Origin: Hirundichthys speculiger
Taxonomy: Eukaryota > Chordata > Actinopteri > Beloniformes > Exocoetidae
DNA: 64,000 nucleotides
Direction of reading: 5' to 3'
NCBI GenBank assembly: GCA_018398805.1
Contig: JAGFBZ010000912.1
Span: forward strand, 310,001 to 374,000
The position numbers were made by a program, and so were the translations under genes. The notes below the pieces were generated by a model that worked only from the letters and a program-made list of their open reading frames with translations, was not told the origin of the DNA and did not search any database. Shown here piece by piece: positions 42,501 through 45,447 of this stretch. The first letter of the stretch is position 1. Every line of letters begins with the position of its first letter.

Positions 42501-45447
42501 GGCTGACATGGGAGGAGAAGGGGAGCGCCTCATCATGGAGGTTTTCTTTCTTCCTTTGAACAAATGCGGTCTGGTAGATGGCAGAGGTACTGCATCTGGA
42601 GGAGGCTGCTGTCTGAAAGACAGTCTAGGGGAAGGCGGTGGACTTTGTCTCTTCCTTAGTGATTGCTGTGGAGAAGCTAATGAGCCAGAAAGTGGGGACT
42701 GAGGTCTGACATAAGAGGGACTCCTGCGCAACCCAATGTCTACCCTTCTTCTTGTTAGTGATGGCTGAGCTCTTAATGACATCCCTCTCCTGTAGTTTGG
42801 TGGAGAAGAAGGGGGGCTTGGTAGTCTGTGCCTGTTAATTAGGGAACTGGGCCTTTGGCCTGCCAAAGTGAGCCCCTGACGATGTAAGTGTGGAGAGAGT
42901 TGGGGGCCTGACTGGTTCCCTGGTTGGAAGTCCATTAGATGTGGTGAAAAGTGGGATGAAGGAGATGCCATTCCCCAAAGTGATCCTGGTCTTAGTGAAA
43001 GCTGTGGGGATGGAAAAGGACTTGTTCTTCGTACCAGCCTGGGTGAAGCCAGTGGTGAATGCAGTGGTGTTTGCATCAGTGGCTGCACTGGTAGGGCCAC
43101 TGGTGAATGCAGTGGTGAGTGCATCAGTTGCTGCATTGGTTGGGCCACTGGTGGCAATTGTTCCATCTGAAATATCTGGGAGTCTTGTGGGATGGGTGTT
43201 TGGTACACCTGGGAGGAAAAGTGAAGTGGCATGGGCGACTGGGGCAACTCACTAAAAGGAACAGCTAAAGGAAGAGTTTGCTGAGAGGGAGGAAAGTACT
43301 CCTGAGGAATACTCATAGCTGGGTTAAAGGGGACATGTCCAGGAGGATTGGAGGCAAGTTGTTGGTTCATCAAAGTAGGGTCAAGGGGCTGTGTTGGAAG
43401 GTGTGTAGGAATAGCTTGCTCATACTGCACATCTGACATAATTTCCTGATTGTTGAGGACAAGAGCTGGGGAGGGAGGATGAACCACTGAGGAGGAGAGA
43501 CTAGATTGAAGTAGAGGTGGTGGCATGGTTTCCACCTCCAGTCTCTCTTTTCCAAAAAGCCTAACCTGGGGCCTGGGGACCCTGAACTGCTCTGATGAAA
43601 CTGCCTCTGCTGGAGGAAAAGAAAGCTGTTCCTGTCCATATAGCTGTCCTGTGCCCATGGGATCCATTCCATTATTCATGGTGACATGTTGCTGATAAAC
43701 ATGTTGGTATGGTGTCATGGTATGGTATGTGGGGATGGTGTCATAAACAGGAGCAGGTTGTGTATGTGACAGTTGTGTGTGTGCCAGCAGTGGGTCATTA
43801 TATTGGCCATAGACGACAGGATAACTGCCAGTCATCATGCTATAGGAGTCTGACAAAACATAGTTAGGGGCCATATTGTTGGTCAAAATACTCTTCATAA
43901 AGTTCAGGGTCATACTGGTCATAAAGGCCATACATGGCATTGCCATAGCTACTGTGTGGCTCTGGCTCCAATGCATAAAGCATTCCATCTTCACCATAGT
44001 AATACTCAACCTCTTCATTGTCATAGTACTCATATTCATCATCTGGATACCCATAAGGGTAACTGTAGTACTCTACATCATCATCATAGTAAAGCTCATC
44101 ATCATAAAAGAAGTTGCCCTCATCATCATAGTAACCATATTCATCCTCCCACTCTTCATCATCATCATCATCATATTCCATTTCCTCTCCATAAATATCA
44201 TAGGGGTCATAGCCCATTGGTTGTCTTCGATAGCTTCTCGGACCCCATCCTTCATGGTAATTATCCTCATAGCCATACTCATCATCATATTCATAAGCCA
44301 CATTGTAATCATGTCTTTGTCTCCCTCTAGAGTTCTTGTTAGCAAAGGAAATCCTCTTTTGCCTCGGTCCTCCTGCCCATGCCCCTTGACCTTTAGAGCC
44401 CAGGAACCTCCCTGTCAACCAGTTAGTAGCTGCAGCTACCCTACCTACCATCCAACTTTTACTCTTAAATCCTTGTCCTGTTTTCTTTTTTCCAAACATG
44501 CCTTTAAACTTCCCGCCCAGTCCCTTCGCCTCTGTTGCCATTTTCCCTTTACCCTCTAAACTGGAGAGATTTATTGTCTTTTTAGATGGTATGGTTTGTT
44601 TATCATCTTTCTTATTAAACATGCTAAACCCAGACAGACCTGGCTTTTTGTCAGCACCAAGCGATTTTCCTCCAAACCCAGCAAAAAGTTTGCTCGTGCC
44701 AAGAAGTGGTTTACCATCAACAGGGGGTTTCTTTTTTTTGGAAAGGCGCAGAAAGAGACGGGAGGTACTTTTAAGGTTTCTCTTTGGTTTTGTTTTCTCT
44801 GGCTGCTGTTGTTTAGATGGAAAGCTAAAAGGAGAGGACTTTCCCGTGAGGCCTGTGAGGGCTTTGGAGGCTCCTTTAAGGTGAGATTTTACATCCGGTG
44901 TCTTCTGTGCCTTTGCTGCTCCTACGCTCCTTTTCTGCCCCTCCGCAGCAAAGCCCATCATGGCCTTGGAGGCTCCTTTGATGTGAACATCACTCATCTT
45001 TTTTAGATTTACTGCTCCCATGCCTTTCTTCATTTGTGGCTTCTCCTCATCTTCCTGTGCATCCTCATCTTCAGGAGGTGAAGTTTTAGAGGGCTTTAAA
45101 CCCTTCATAGCCATGGCTTTGGATGCACCTTTTAAAGCTGCTTTCCCCTTTCCTTTATCCATCTTTGCTCCTTTCTTGGCCACTACTTCTTCCTCGCTGG
45201 CATCACTTTCTTCCTCCTCAGTTTTTATCTCTTCCTCCTCTTCCTCTGAAGCCTCCTCCGACTCACTAACAGGTTTCTTTCCTTTTCCCTTTTTCCCATC
45301 ATCTTTCCCCTTCCCCTTCCCCTTCCCCTTCGCTGGTGGCTCCTCTCCCTTCTTTCCCCCTTTCTTGTCATCCTTTCCTCCCTTCTTTGGCTCCTCTGTT
45401 TTGCCTTTCTTGGCAGCTGATTTTGGGTCACCTTTTTTGGGTGGCAT
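2214..45447 (-). CDS. myo15a: Unconventional myosin-XVa gene, 5' and middle part (32 coding exons; 3' end outside window)
   Basis: Actin-based motor that delivers whirlin, EPS8 and partners to stereocilia tips of inner-ear hair cells in mammals (family knowledge). Seen here in order: a Lys-, Tyr- and Pro-rich N-terminal extension, a complete motor head (P-loop GESGSGKT, switch I NDNSSRFG, switch II DIYGFE, actin-binding RCIKPNN), a neck with about three IQ-like motifs, the first MyTH4 domain ([20 protein letters not shown]) and the [15 protein letters not shown] segment that follows it. Coding exons on the minus strand: 39756-45447, 39338-39420, 38457-38520, 38201-38310, 38035-38109, 27597-27687, 25944-26047, 24658-24721, 24461-24574, 24198-24359, 23883-23996, 18826-18884, 18421-18544, 16636-16731, 16273-16404, 14816-14941, 12713-12790, 12432-12589, 12211-12256, 12005-12129, 10729-10846, 10399-10574, 8474-8558, 8318-8365, 8068-8149, 7634-7764, 5062-5157, 4560-4795, 4099-4289, 3722-3794, 2445-2616, 2214-2265. 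From exon 3 to 2445 they sum to 3,333 nt, exactly 1,111 codons, with every junction in phase. The SH3, second MyTH4 and FERM domains lie left of base 1. The only disruption is a one-base frameshift in exon 2. Confidence 0.95.
2445..2616 (-). CDS. myo15a: myo15a exon 32: GHDYVLDLI segment
   Basis: Encodes [20 protein letters not shown] then [20 protein letters not shown] and [17 protein letters not shown]. [32 protein letters not shown] is the mammalian match, so the identity is firm. The 3' end is uncertain. I chose the phase-0 donor AAA|GTCAGA at 2444; another phase-0 GT lies about 24 bases further. Confidence 0.9.
2690..3490. repeat. Degenerate minisatellite built on TCAGAATTCTGACTTT
   Basis: Intronic region in which GAATTCTGA / TCAGAATT blocks recur with drift, such as tcagaattctgactc near 3171 and agaattctgac near 2729. 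An AT-rich spacer separates two halves. No ORF. Confidence 0.7.
3722..3794 (-). CDS. myo15a: myo15a exon 31: CPVHSW segment
   Basis: Encodes [20 protein letters not shown] then LRH plus a split Arg, matching SCPVHSWSTGEEVAGDILRHRG. It begins the FERM-F1-like segment after the first MyTH4. Acceptor CCCTTCAG, donor AG|GTTTCT. Confidence 0.95.
4099..4289 (-). CDS. myo15a: myo15a exon 30: MyTH4 end
   Basis: Encodes [20 protein letters not shown] then [40 protein letters not shown] and CFD. KFVSDxxxxGxQxxCQHRLxQA and RTxPPxxLEWTA match mammalian myosin XVa. Acceptor CTCTCCAG, donor GTAAGA. Confidence 0.96.
4560..4795 (-). CDS. myo15a: myo15a exon 29: MyTH4 core
   Basis: Encodes [20 protein letters not shown] then [40 protein letters not shown] and a tail ending MDKYLLK. 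RFMGDPxLxG, RDEIxAQxxxQ and ERGWLLLxACxxxFAPS are MyTH4 signatures; MyTH4 domains bind microtubules and cargo. Acceptor TCTTCAG, donor AA|GTGAGA. Confidence 0.97.
5062..5157 (-). CDS. myo15a: myo15a exon 28: MyTH4 domain
   Basis: Encodes [20 protein letters not shown] then [12 protein letters not shown]. Mammalian counterpart: EPAFGMLTVPLRTPLTQL...SIFK. 96 nt, phase 0, acceptor TTGCTGCAG, donor ATG|GTAGAC. Confidence 0.94.
5174..6097. repeat. About 0.9 kb intronic insertion bounded by a 23-bp direct repeat
   Basis: Positions 5174-5196 and 6075-6097 are identical (starting ctgacagtgttgatc). Between them, sequence such as gggtcgtcttataatc appears at 5468 and again near 6049, which suggests the termini of a DNA transposon. 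No transposase is visible. Confidence 0.5.
6690..6936 (+). mobile_element. RTE-like LINE 3' end
   Basis: Contains the dispersed fish motif ggtttcttcctcttaaagtgg followed by ggagtttttcctttccactg, and ends in ATTG-type repeats (caattgaattgaattg), as in fish RTE-family LINE tails. No coding part is left. Confidence 0.55.
7634..7764 (-). CDS. myo15a: myo15a exon 27: start of first MyTH4 domain
   Basis: Encodes [20 protein letters not shown] then [20 protein letters not shown] and YFK. [20 protein letters not shown] is the conserved entry of the class-XV MyTH4 domain. Of the two nearby AG sites only CCTCAG|TCAG keeps phase. Donor GTGAGA. Confidence 0.93.
8068..8149 (-). CDS. myo15a: myo15a exon 26: neck-MyTH4 linker
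   Basis: Encodes [20 protein letters not shown] then ALLQTAG. Similar to the mammalian linker LSKREVVxVxHLxVPAELAGLLQ. Acceptor CTCTTCCAG, donor GTGAGT. It ends with one base of the Val that opens exon 27. Confidence 0.93.
8318..8365 (-). CDS. myo15a: myo15a exon 25: charged linker after neck
   Basis: A 48-nt exon encoding [16 protein letters not shown], a short charged helix following the IQ neck. It is in phase with both neighbours and has donor GTAAGT. The acceptor TAGTTTAAG lacks a strong pyrimidine tract, so confidence is slightly lower. Confidence 0.85.
8474..8558 (-). CDS. myo15a: myo15a exon 24: IQ neck, third helix
   Basis: Encodes [20 protein letters not shown] then VNRKRYIK. SLVRFRSxVHxYVxRxRYxK matches the mammalian third IQ helix. 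Acceptor ATCCTCCAG, donor AAG|GTACAT. Confidence 0.95.
9120..9600. repeat. Dispersed repeat, possibly LTR- or SINE-like
   Basis: A purine-rich, low-complexity-free block in the 1.8 kb intron between exons 23 and 24. The minus strand reads as a C/T-rich sequence with gtgtatttaag resembling a TATA-bearing LTR. A 240-residue ORF on the minus strand is Phe/Leu/Cys-rich without recognisable domains. Classification is uncertain. Confidence 0.35.
10399..10574 (-). CDS. myo15a: myo15a exon 23: end of converter and first IQ motifs
   Basis: Encodes [20 protein letters not shown] then [20 protein letters not shown] and [18 protein letters not shown] plus a split Arg. LFLKExxYQLLE ends the motor. [19 protein letters not shown] and a [13 protein letters not shown] helix are IQ-like light-chain sites. 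Acceptor GAATGGCAG, donor AG|GTGAGC. Confidence 0.96.
10729..10846 (-). CDS. myo15a: myo15a exon 22: converter domain
   Basis: Encodes [20 protein letters not shown] then [19 protein letters not shown]. Corresponds to the class-XV converter (LPANGDMCVxVLxRLC...VGVSK). Acceptor GTGCAAAG, donor AAG|GTGAGC. Confidence 0.95.
11150..11990 (+). mobile_element. Degraded Tc1-like transposon relic
   Basis: The plus strand near 11785 reads [15 protein letters not shown] in pieces, the second catalytic Asp region of Tc1/mariner transposases, followed by a damaged equivalent of the SPDLNPIE block. No ends were recognised. It lies between exons 21 and 22. Confidence 0.5.
12005..12129 (-). CDS. myo15a: myo15a exon 21: SH1/converter entry
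   Basis: Encodes [20 protein letters not shown] then [20 protein letters not shown] and F plus a split Arg. LxxSGxLETxRIRxxGxPxRxxF leads from the SH2-SH1 helices into the converter. Acceptor GTGCTTAG, donor AG|GTAAAA. Tc1-like relic sequence lies just downstream. Confidence 0.96.
12211..12256 (-). CDS. myo15a: myo15a exon 20: [15 protein letters not shown]
   Basis: A 46-nt exon encoding [15 protein letters not shown], the universal myosin actin-interface motif (xFVRCIKPN). Acceptor CCACTTTAG, donor AAG|GTAGAA. The first base completes the Arg of MER from exon 19. Confidence 0.96.
12432..12589 (-). CDS. myo15a: myo15a exon 19: loop 2 and actin-binding helix
   Basis: Encodes [18 protein letters not shown] then [20 protein letters not shown] and [14 protein letters not shown]. 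[10 protein letters not shown] and the KFQxSLLxLVEKMER helix match mammalian myosin XVa. Acceptor GAGTCCAG, donor AG|GTTAGT. Confidence 0.95.
12713..12790 (-). CDS. myo15a: myo15a exon 18: motor segment after cleft
   Basis: Encodes [20 protein letters not shown] then IQSRNM. [17 protein letters not shown] is characteristic of class XV. 78 nt, phase 0, acceptor CTAATGCAG, donor GTGAGT. Confidence 0.96.
13100..14720 (+). mobile_element. Tc1-like transposon relic, interrupted by a hAT element
   Basis: Sequences left (13140-13378) and right (14222-14720) of the hAT insertion read as one Tc1-like transposase gene on the plus strand. The left side has a segment matching the N-terminal DNA-binding part. 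The right side has [19 protein letters not shown] and a cysteine-free catalytic stretch with stops. Joined across gtgagcac it is continuous. Confidence 0.65.
13379..14221. mobile_element. hAT-type MITE nested in the Tc1 relic
   Basis: Terminal inverted repeats CAGTGTTGGGCAAG and CAGTGTTGTACCTG are flanked by a perfect 8-bp duplication GTGAGCAC (13371-13378 and 14222-14229). Many ttcacgaac / gaactagttc blocks lie near the ends. Internal sequence is non-coding, so it is non-autonomous. Confidence 0.85.
14816..14941 (-). CDS. myo15a: myo15a exon 17: lower 50-kDa segment
   Basis: Encodes [20 protein letters not shown] then [20 protein letters not shown] and YQ. [13 protein letters not shown] is the conserved actin-binding cleft motif (FxIxHYAGxVxY). 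Acceptor TTGACAG, donor GTACAA. Confidence 0.97.
15005..16226 (-). mobile_element. Tc1-like transposon with damaged transposase
   Basis: Inverted ends of about 28 bp beginning GACTATATTGCCAAAAGT and CACTATATTGCCAAAAGT are flanked by TA. On the minus strand, pieces read [32 protein letters not shown] and [20 protein letters not shown]. This is the second Asp and the Glu region of a DDE transposase in different frames. The length of 1.2 kb and the frameshifts mean it is inactive. It lies between exons 16 and 17. Confidence 0.85.
16273..16404 (-). CDS. myo15a: myo15a exon 16: relay loop region
   Basis: Encodes [20 protein letters not shown] then [20 protein letters not shown] and SFPQ. Corresponds to EEYxREQIxWxxIxFxDNQPCIxLI, GILxxLDDQ of myosin motors. 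Phase 0 on both sides. Acceptor CACCTTCAG, donor GTGAGG. Confidence 0.98.
16636..16731 (-). CDS. myo15a: myo15a exon 15: relay helix
   Basis: Encodes [20 protein letters not shown] then [12 protein letters not shown]. [17 protein letters not shown] is the relay helix that transmits switch II movement to the lever arm. 96 nt, phase 0. Acceptor GGCAACAG, donor GTGAGT. Confidence 0.98.
17117..17310 (-). mobile_element. Tc1-like transposase relic fragment
   Basis: Minus-strand reading gives [20 protein letters not shown] and [12 protein letters not shown] pieces. The plus-strand wording (agctcatcccaaagattc...) is a common decayed Tc1 block in fish. Confidence 0.5.
17428..17990 (+). other. GC-rich island with an open frame of unknown origin
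   Basis: A GC-rich, CpG-containing block in an otherwise AT-rich intron. A 184-codon ORF (17428-17982, +) runs through it, but the opposite strand is open as well in parts and no domain is recognisable. A donor-like GAGGTAAGG follows near 18150. A hAT-like end (cagttggggaccactg) lies just left near 17389. It could be the 5' part of a LINE, a captured gene fragment, or a CpG island for an antisense transcript. Confidence 0.4.
18421..18544 (-). CDS. myo15a: myo15a exon 14: switch II exon
   Basis: Encodes [20 protein letters not shown] then [20 protein letters not shown] and E. LDIYGFE is switch II, whose Gly and Glu couple ATP hydrolysis to the power stroke. Acceptor TTATCTAG, donor GAG|GTAGGC. 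Confidence 0.97.
18826..18884 (-). CDS. myo15a: myo15a exon 13: motor segment
   Basis: Encodes [19 protein letters not shown] plus a split Arg. Very close to mammalian [20 protein letters not shown]. Acceptor CTCTACAG, donor AG|GTAAGA, 59 nt. Confidence 0.97.
19283..19990. repeat. hAT-like MITE remnant
   Basis: Begins agggatgggtggatcgatacc and later has ggtatcggtatcggtattgg, the typical wording of decayed hAT MITEs in fish. The right end is not clear. Confidence 0.35.
20000..23882. other. Intron 12 interior, no gene seen
   Basis: AT-rich intron sequence between exons 13 and 12. The block 22380-23130 has the look of a decayed DNA transposon, but no transposase motif could be read. ORFs here are short and unrecognised. 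Confidence 0.5.
23883..23996 (-). CDS. myo15a: myo15a exon 12: motor segment
   Basis: Encodes [20 protein letters not shown] then [18 protein letters not shown], matching the mammalian [34 protein letters not shown] region. Acceptor GCGCTGCAG, donor ACA|GTCAGT. The next intron (18885-23882) is 5.0 kb. Confidence 0.96.
24198..24359 (-). CDS. myo15a: myo15a exon 11: motor segment
   Basis: Encodes [20 protein letters not shown] then [20 protein letters not shown] and [14 protein letters not shown]. The ILHLGNVYF strand and the class-XV [12 protein letters not shown] motif are clear. 162 nt, phase 0, acceptor CCATCCAG, donor GTAATA. Confidence 0.97.
24461..24574 (-). CDS. myo15a: myo15a exon 10: motor segment [13 protein letters not shown]
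   Basis: Encodes [20 protein letters not shown] then [18 protein letters not shown]. [13 protein letters not shown] is a myosin signature. 114 nt, phase 0 on both sides. Acceptor TGCTCCAG, donor GTAGAA. Confidence 0.97.
24658..24721 (-). CDS. myo15a: myo15a exon 9: motor upper 50-kDa segment
   Basis: Encodes [20 protein letters not shown] then [12 protein letters not shown] is invariant in many myosins. The acceptor is CATGTAG and the donor CAG|GTGAGG. The first base completes the Glu codon left open by exon 8. Confidence 0.96.
25050..25720 (+). mobile_element. Tc1/mariner-like transposase relic
   Basis: Plus-strand blocks ggctcggaggaatctggg, ggaccatcacacagtgg and cattctgcacacattac correspond to a widespread fish Tc1-like transposase gene. 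Interrupted ORF pieces such as [16 protein letters not shown] remain. The 3' part ends with agaaggaatggcaatg. Inactive. Confidence 0.6.
25944..26047 (-). CDS. myo15a: myo15a exon 8: switch I exon
   Basis: Encodes [18 protein letters not shown] then [24 protein letters not shown] is switch I, which senses the nucleotide gamma-phosphate. The acceptor is TTGGTAG and the donor is GA|GTGAGT. The phase-2 end joins to the A at 24721. Confidence 0.97.
26048..27472. other. Intron 7 interior, no gene seen
   Basis: AT-rich sequence with a (TAAA)n stretch near 26231 and a cccaaagggaaatt block near 26560 that resembles LINE tails. No exon or ORF worth calling. Confidence 0.6.
27473..27503. repeat. Poly-G run of 31 bases
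   Basis: 31 consecutive G on the plus strand (C on the myo15a sense strand), then TA and six more G. It is a strong G-quadruplex candidate and also a likely place for sequencing-length error. Confidence 0.95.
27597..27687 (-). CDS. myo15a: myo15a exon 7: P-loop (ATP-binding) exon
   Basis: Encodes [20 protein letters not shown] then [10 protein letters not shown]: the Walker A / P-loop of the motor ATPase and the following helix. Acceptor TTTCAG, donor CAG|GTAACA. The donor sequence is tandemly duplicated 10 nt further into the intron (see findings). A run of 31 G lies 94 bases past the donor at 27473-27503. Confidence 0.96.
29366..30025 (+). pseudogene. L1 ORF2 endonuclease portion
   Basis: A 219-residue open stretch. 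The endonuclease residues Asn in SYNVHG, Glu in LLQETHL and Asp/Asn in GGDFN are all present. It is broken at 30025; sequence continues in another frame with SDHAPI. Confidence 0.9.
31310..31358 (+). pseudogene. Captured start exon [16 protein letters not shown]
   Basis: ATG opens [16 protein letters not shown] and meets a donor GAAG|GTATTT. The wording resembles the N-terminus of a group of uncharacterised fish proteins (SWIM/YqaJ-type), recalled from memory and not verified. Confidence 0.4.
31716..31865 (-). pseudogene. Captured THAP-like exon
   Basis: The minus strand reads [17 protein letters not shown] then [20 protein letters not shown], ended by donor GTGAGT. The spacing C-x4-C...W...NFxPxxYSxxC is that of a THAP zinc finger. 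A TGA stands where the first Cys codon would be, so the copy is broken. Confidence 0.45.
32341..32913 (+). pseudogene. L1 ORF2 reverse transcriptase core
   Basis: 190 residues with [45 protein letters not shown] and the catalytic FADD. The frame begins directly after the hAT insertion (its first bases complete [12 protein letters not shown] with sequence left of 30972). It is broken by a frameshift at about 32900. Confidence 0.9.
33957..34490 (+). pseudogene. L1 ORF2 C-terminal domain
   Basis: 177 residues ending [12 protein letters not shown], with the CWREC...HHIFWDC motif typical of L1 ORF2 C-termini. In frame with 33309-33827 only after frameshift correction. Confidence 0.85.
35350..38034. 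other. Intron 6 right part, no gene seen
   Basis: AT-rich intron between the Tc1 relic and exon 6. A cttaattgatcccgatggaa block near 36966 resembles a LINE tail. A (TA)n stretch lies near 37550. No supported exon. Confidence 0.6.
38035..38109 (-). CDS. myo15a: myo15a exon 6: motor segment before the P-loop
   Basis: Encodes [18 protein letters not shown] then NQVIIIS, the strand leading into the P-loop. Ser 1 of SGESGSGKT is split by the next intron (AG|T). Acceptor TCTTACAG, donor GTAAGA. The downstream intron to exon 7 is 10.3 kb and holds the nested transposons. Confidence 0.97.
38201..38310 (-). CDS. myo15a: myo15a exon 5: motor, [13 protein letters not shown] segment
   Basis: Encodes [20 protein letters not shown] followed by a segment ending [12 protein letters not shown]. 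This is the universal myosin N-terminal motor strand and the YxGRxLGExPPH motif (the final Pro and His are completed in the next exon). The acceptor follows a C-rich tract and the donor is GTAAGT. Confidence 0.97.
38457..38520 (-). CDS. myo15a: myo15a exon 4: motor N-terminal segment
   Basis: Encodes [21 protein letters not shown]; the first Glu is split across the junction. Acceptor CTTTTTAG, donor TAC|GTAAGT. This is the class-XV sequence just before the [12 protein letters not shown] strand. The 64 nt are in phase with both neighbours. Confidence 0.96.
38745..39110 (+). mobile_element. Tc1-like transposase N-terminal relic
   Basis: Plus-strand blocks agagaagcaattactgctg and ttcacaagtggaaatc match the DNA-binding half of a common fish Tc1-like transposase gene ([37 protein letters not shown]). 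Stops interrupt it. It lies between exons 4 and 3. Confidence 0.7.
39338..39420 (-). CDS. myo15a: myo15a exon 3: start of motor region / possible short-isoform start
   Basis: Acceptor ATGTTTTAG, donor GA|GTAAGT. It encodes [15 protein letters not shown] followed by [12 protein letters not shown], close to the mammalian MHSIRNLPSM...GVEDMTQLE. The first codon is ATG. In mammals the exon-2-less isoform is translated from the equivalent Met (family knowledge), so this codon can serve the same role here. Confidence 0.95.
39756..45447 (-). CDS. myo15a: myo15a giant exon 2: N-terminal extension (with one frameshift)
   Basis: Encodes the long N-terminal extension typical of the long MYO15A isoform. 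The start is the ATG at 45447-45445 ([10 protein letters not shown]), the first Met after an in-frame TGA. In order along the protein come: a Lys/Gly/Glu-rich low-complexity tract (about residues 1-60); five short motifs of the KGASKAM / KSTSRLF type (up to about residue 260) resembling LKGTSRLF in mammals; a conserved [10 protein letters not shown]; an acidic Tyr-rich stretch (about residues 385-520); [14 protein letters not shown], a well conserved mammalian motif; a Ser/Pro/Arg-rich region; and about 12 repeats near residues 1317-1802. The first frame stops at TAA 43864-43866 and the conserved sequence continues one base later. The length of 5,692 nt is 3 x 1897 + 1, so skipping one base restores phase to exon 3. 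The donor is GACAAG|GTAGTAG. A Pro-rich extension evolves fast, so identification rests on the few conserved motifs plus position. Confidence 0.93.

Noticed and set aside
43864..44054. A short intron instead of a frameshift in exon 2
   Set aside because: Both frames read sensibly right up to the same base and no donor/acceptor pair is needed; the 3n+1 length fits one base.
43876..44559. Plus-strand 227-codon Ile-rich ORF
   Set aside because: It is the antisense shadow of the acidic Tyr-rich part of myo15a exon 2.
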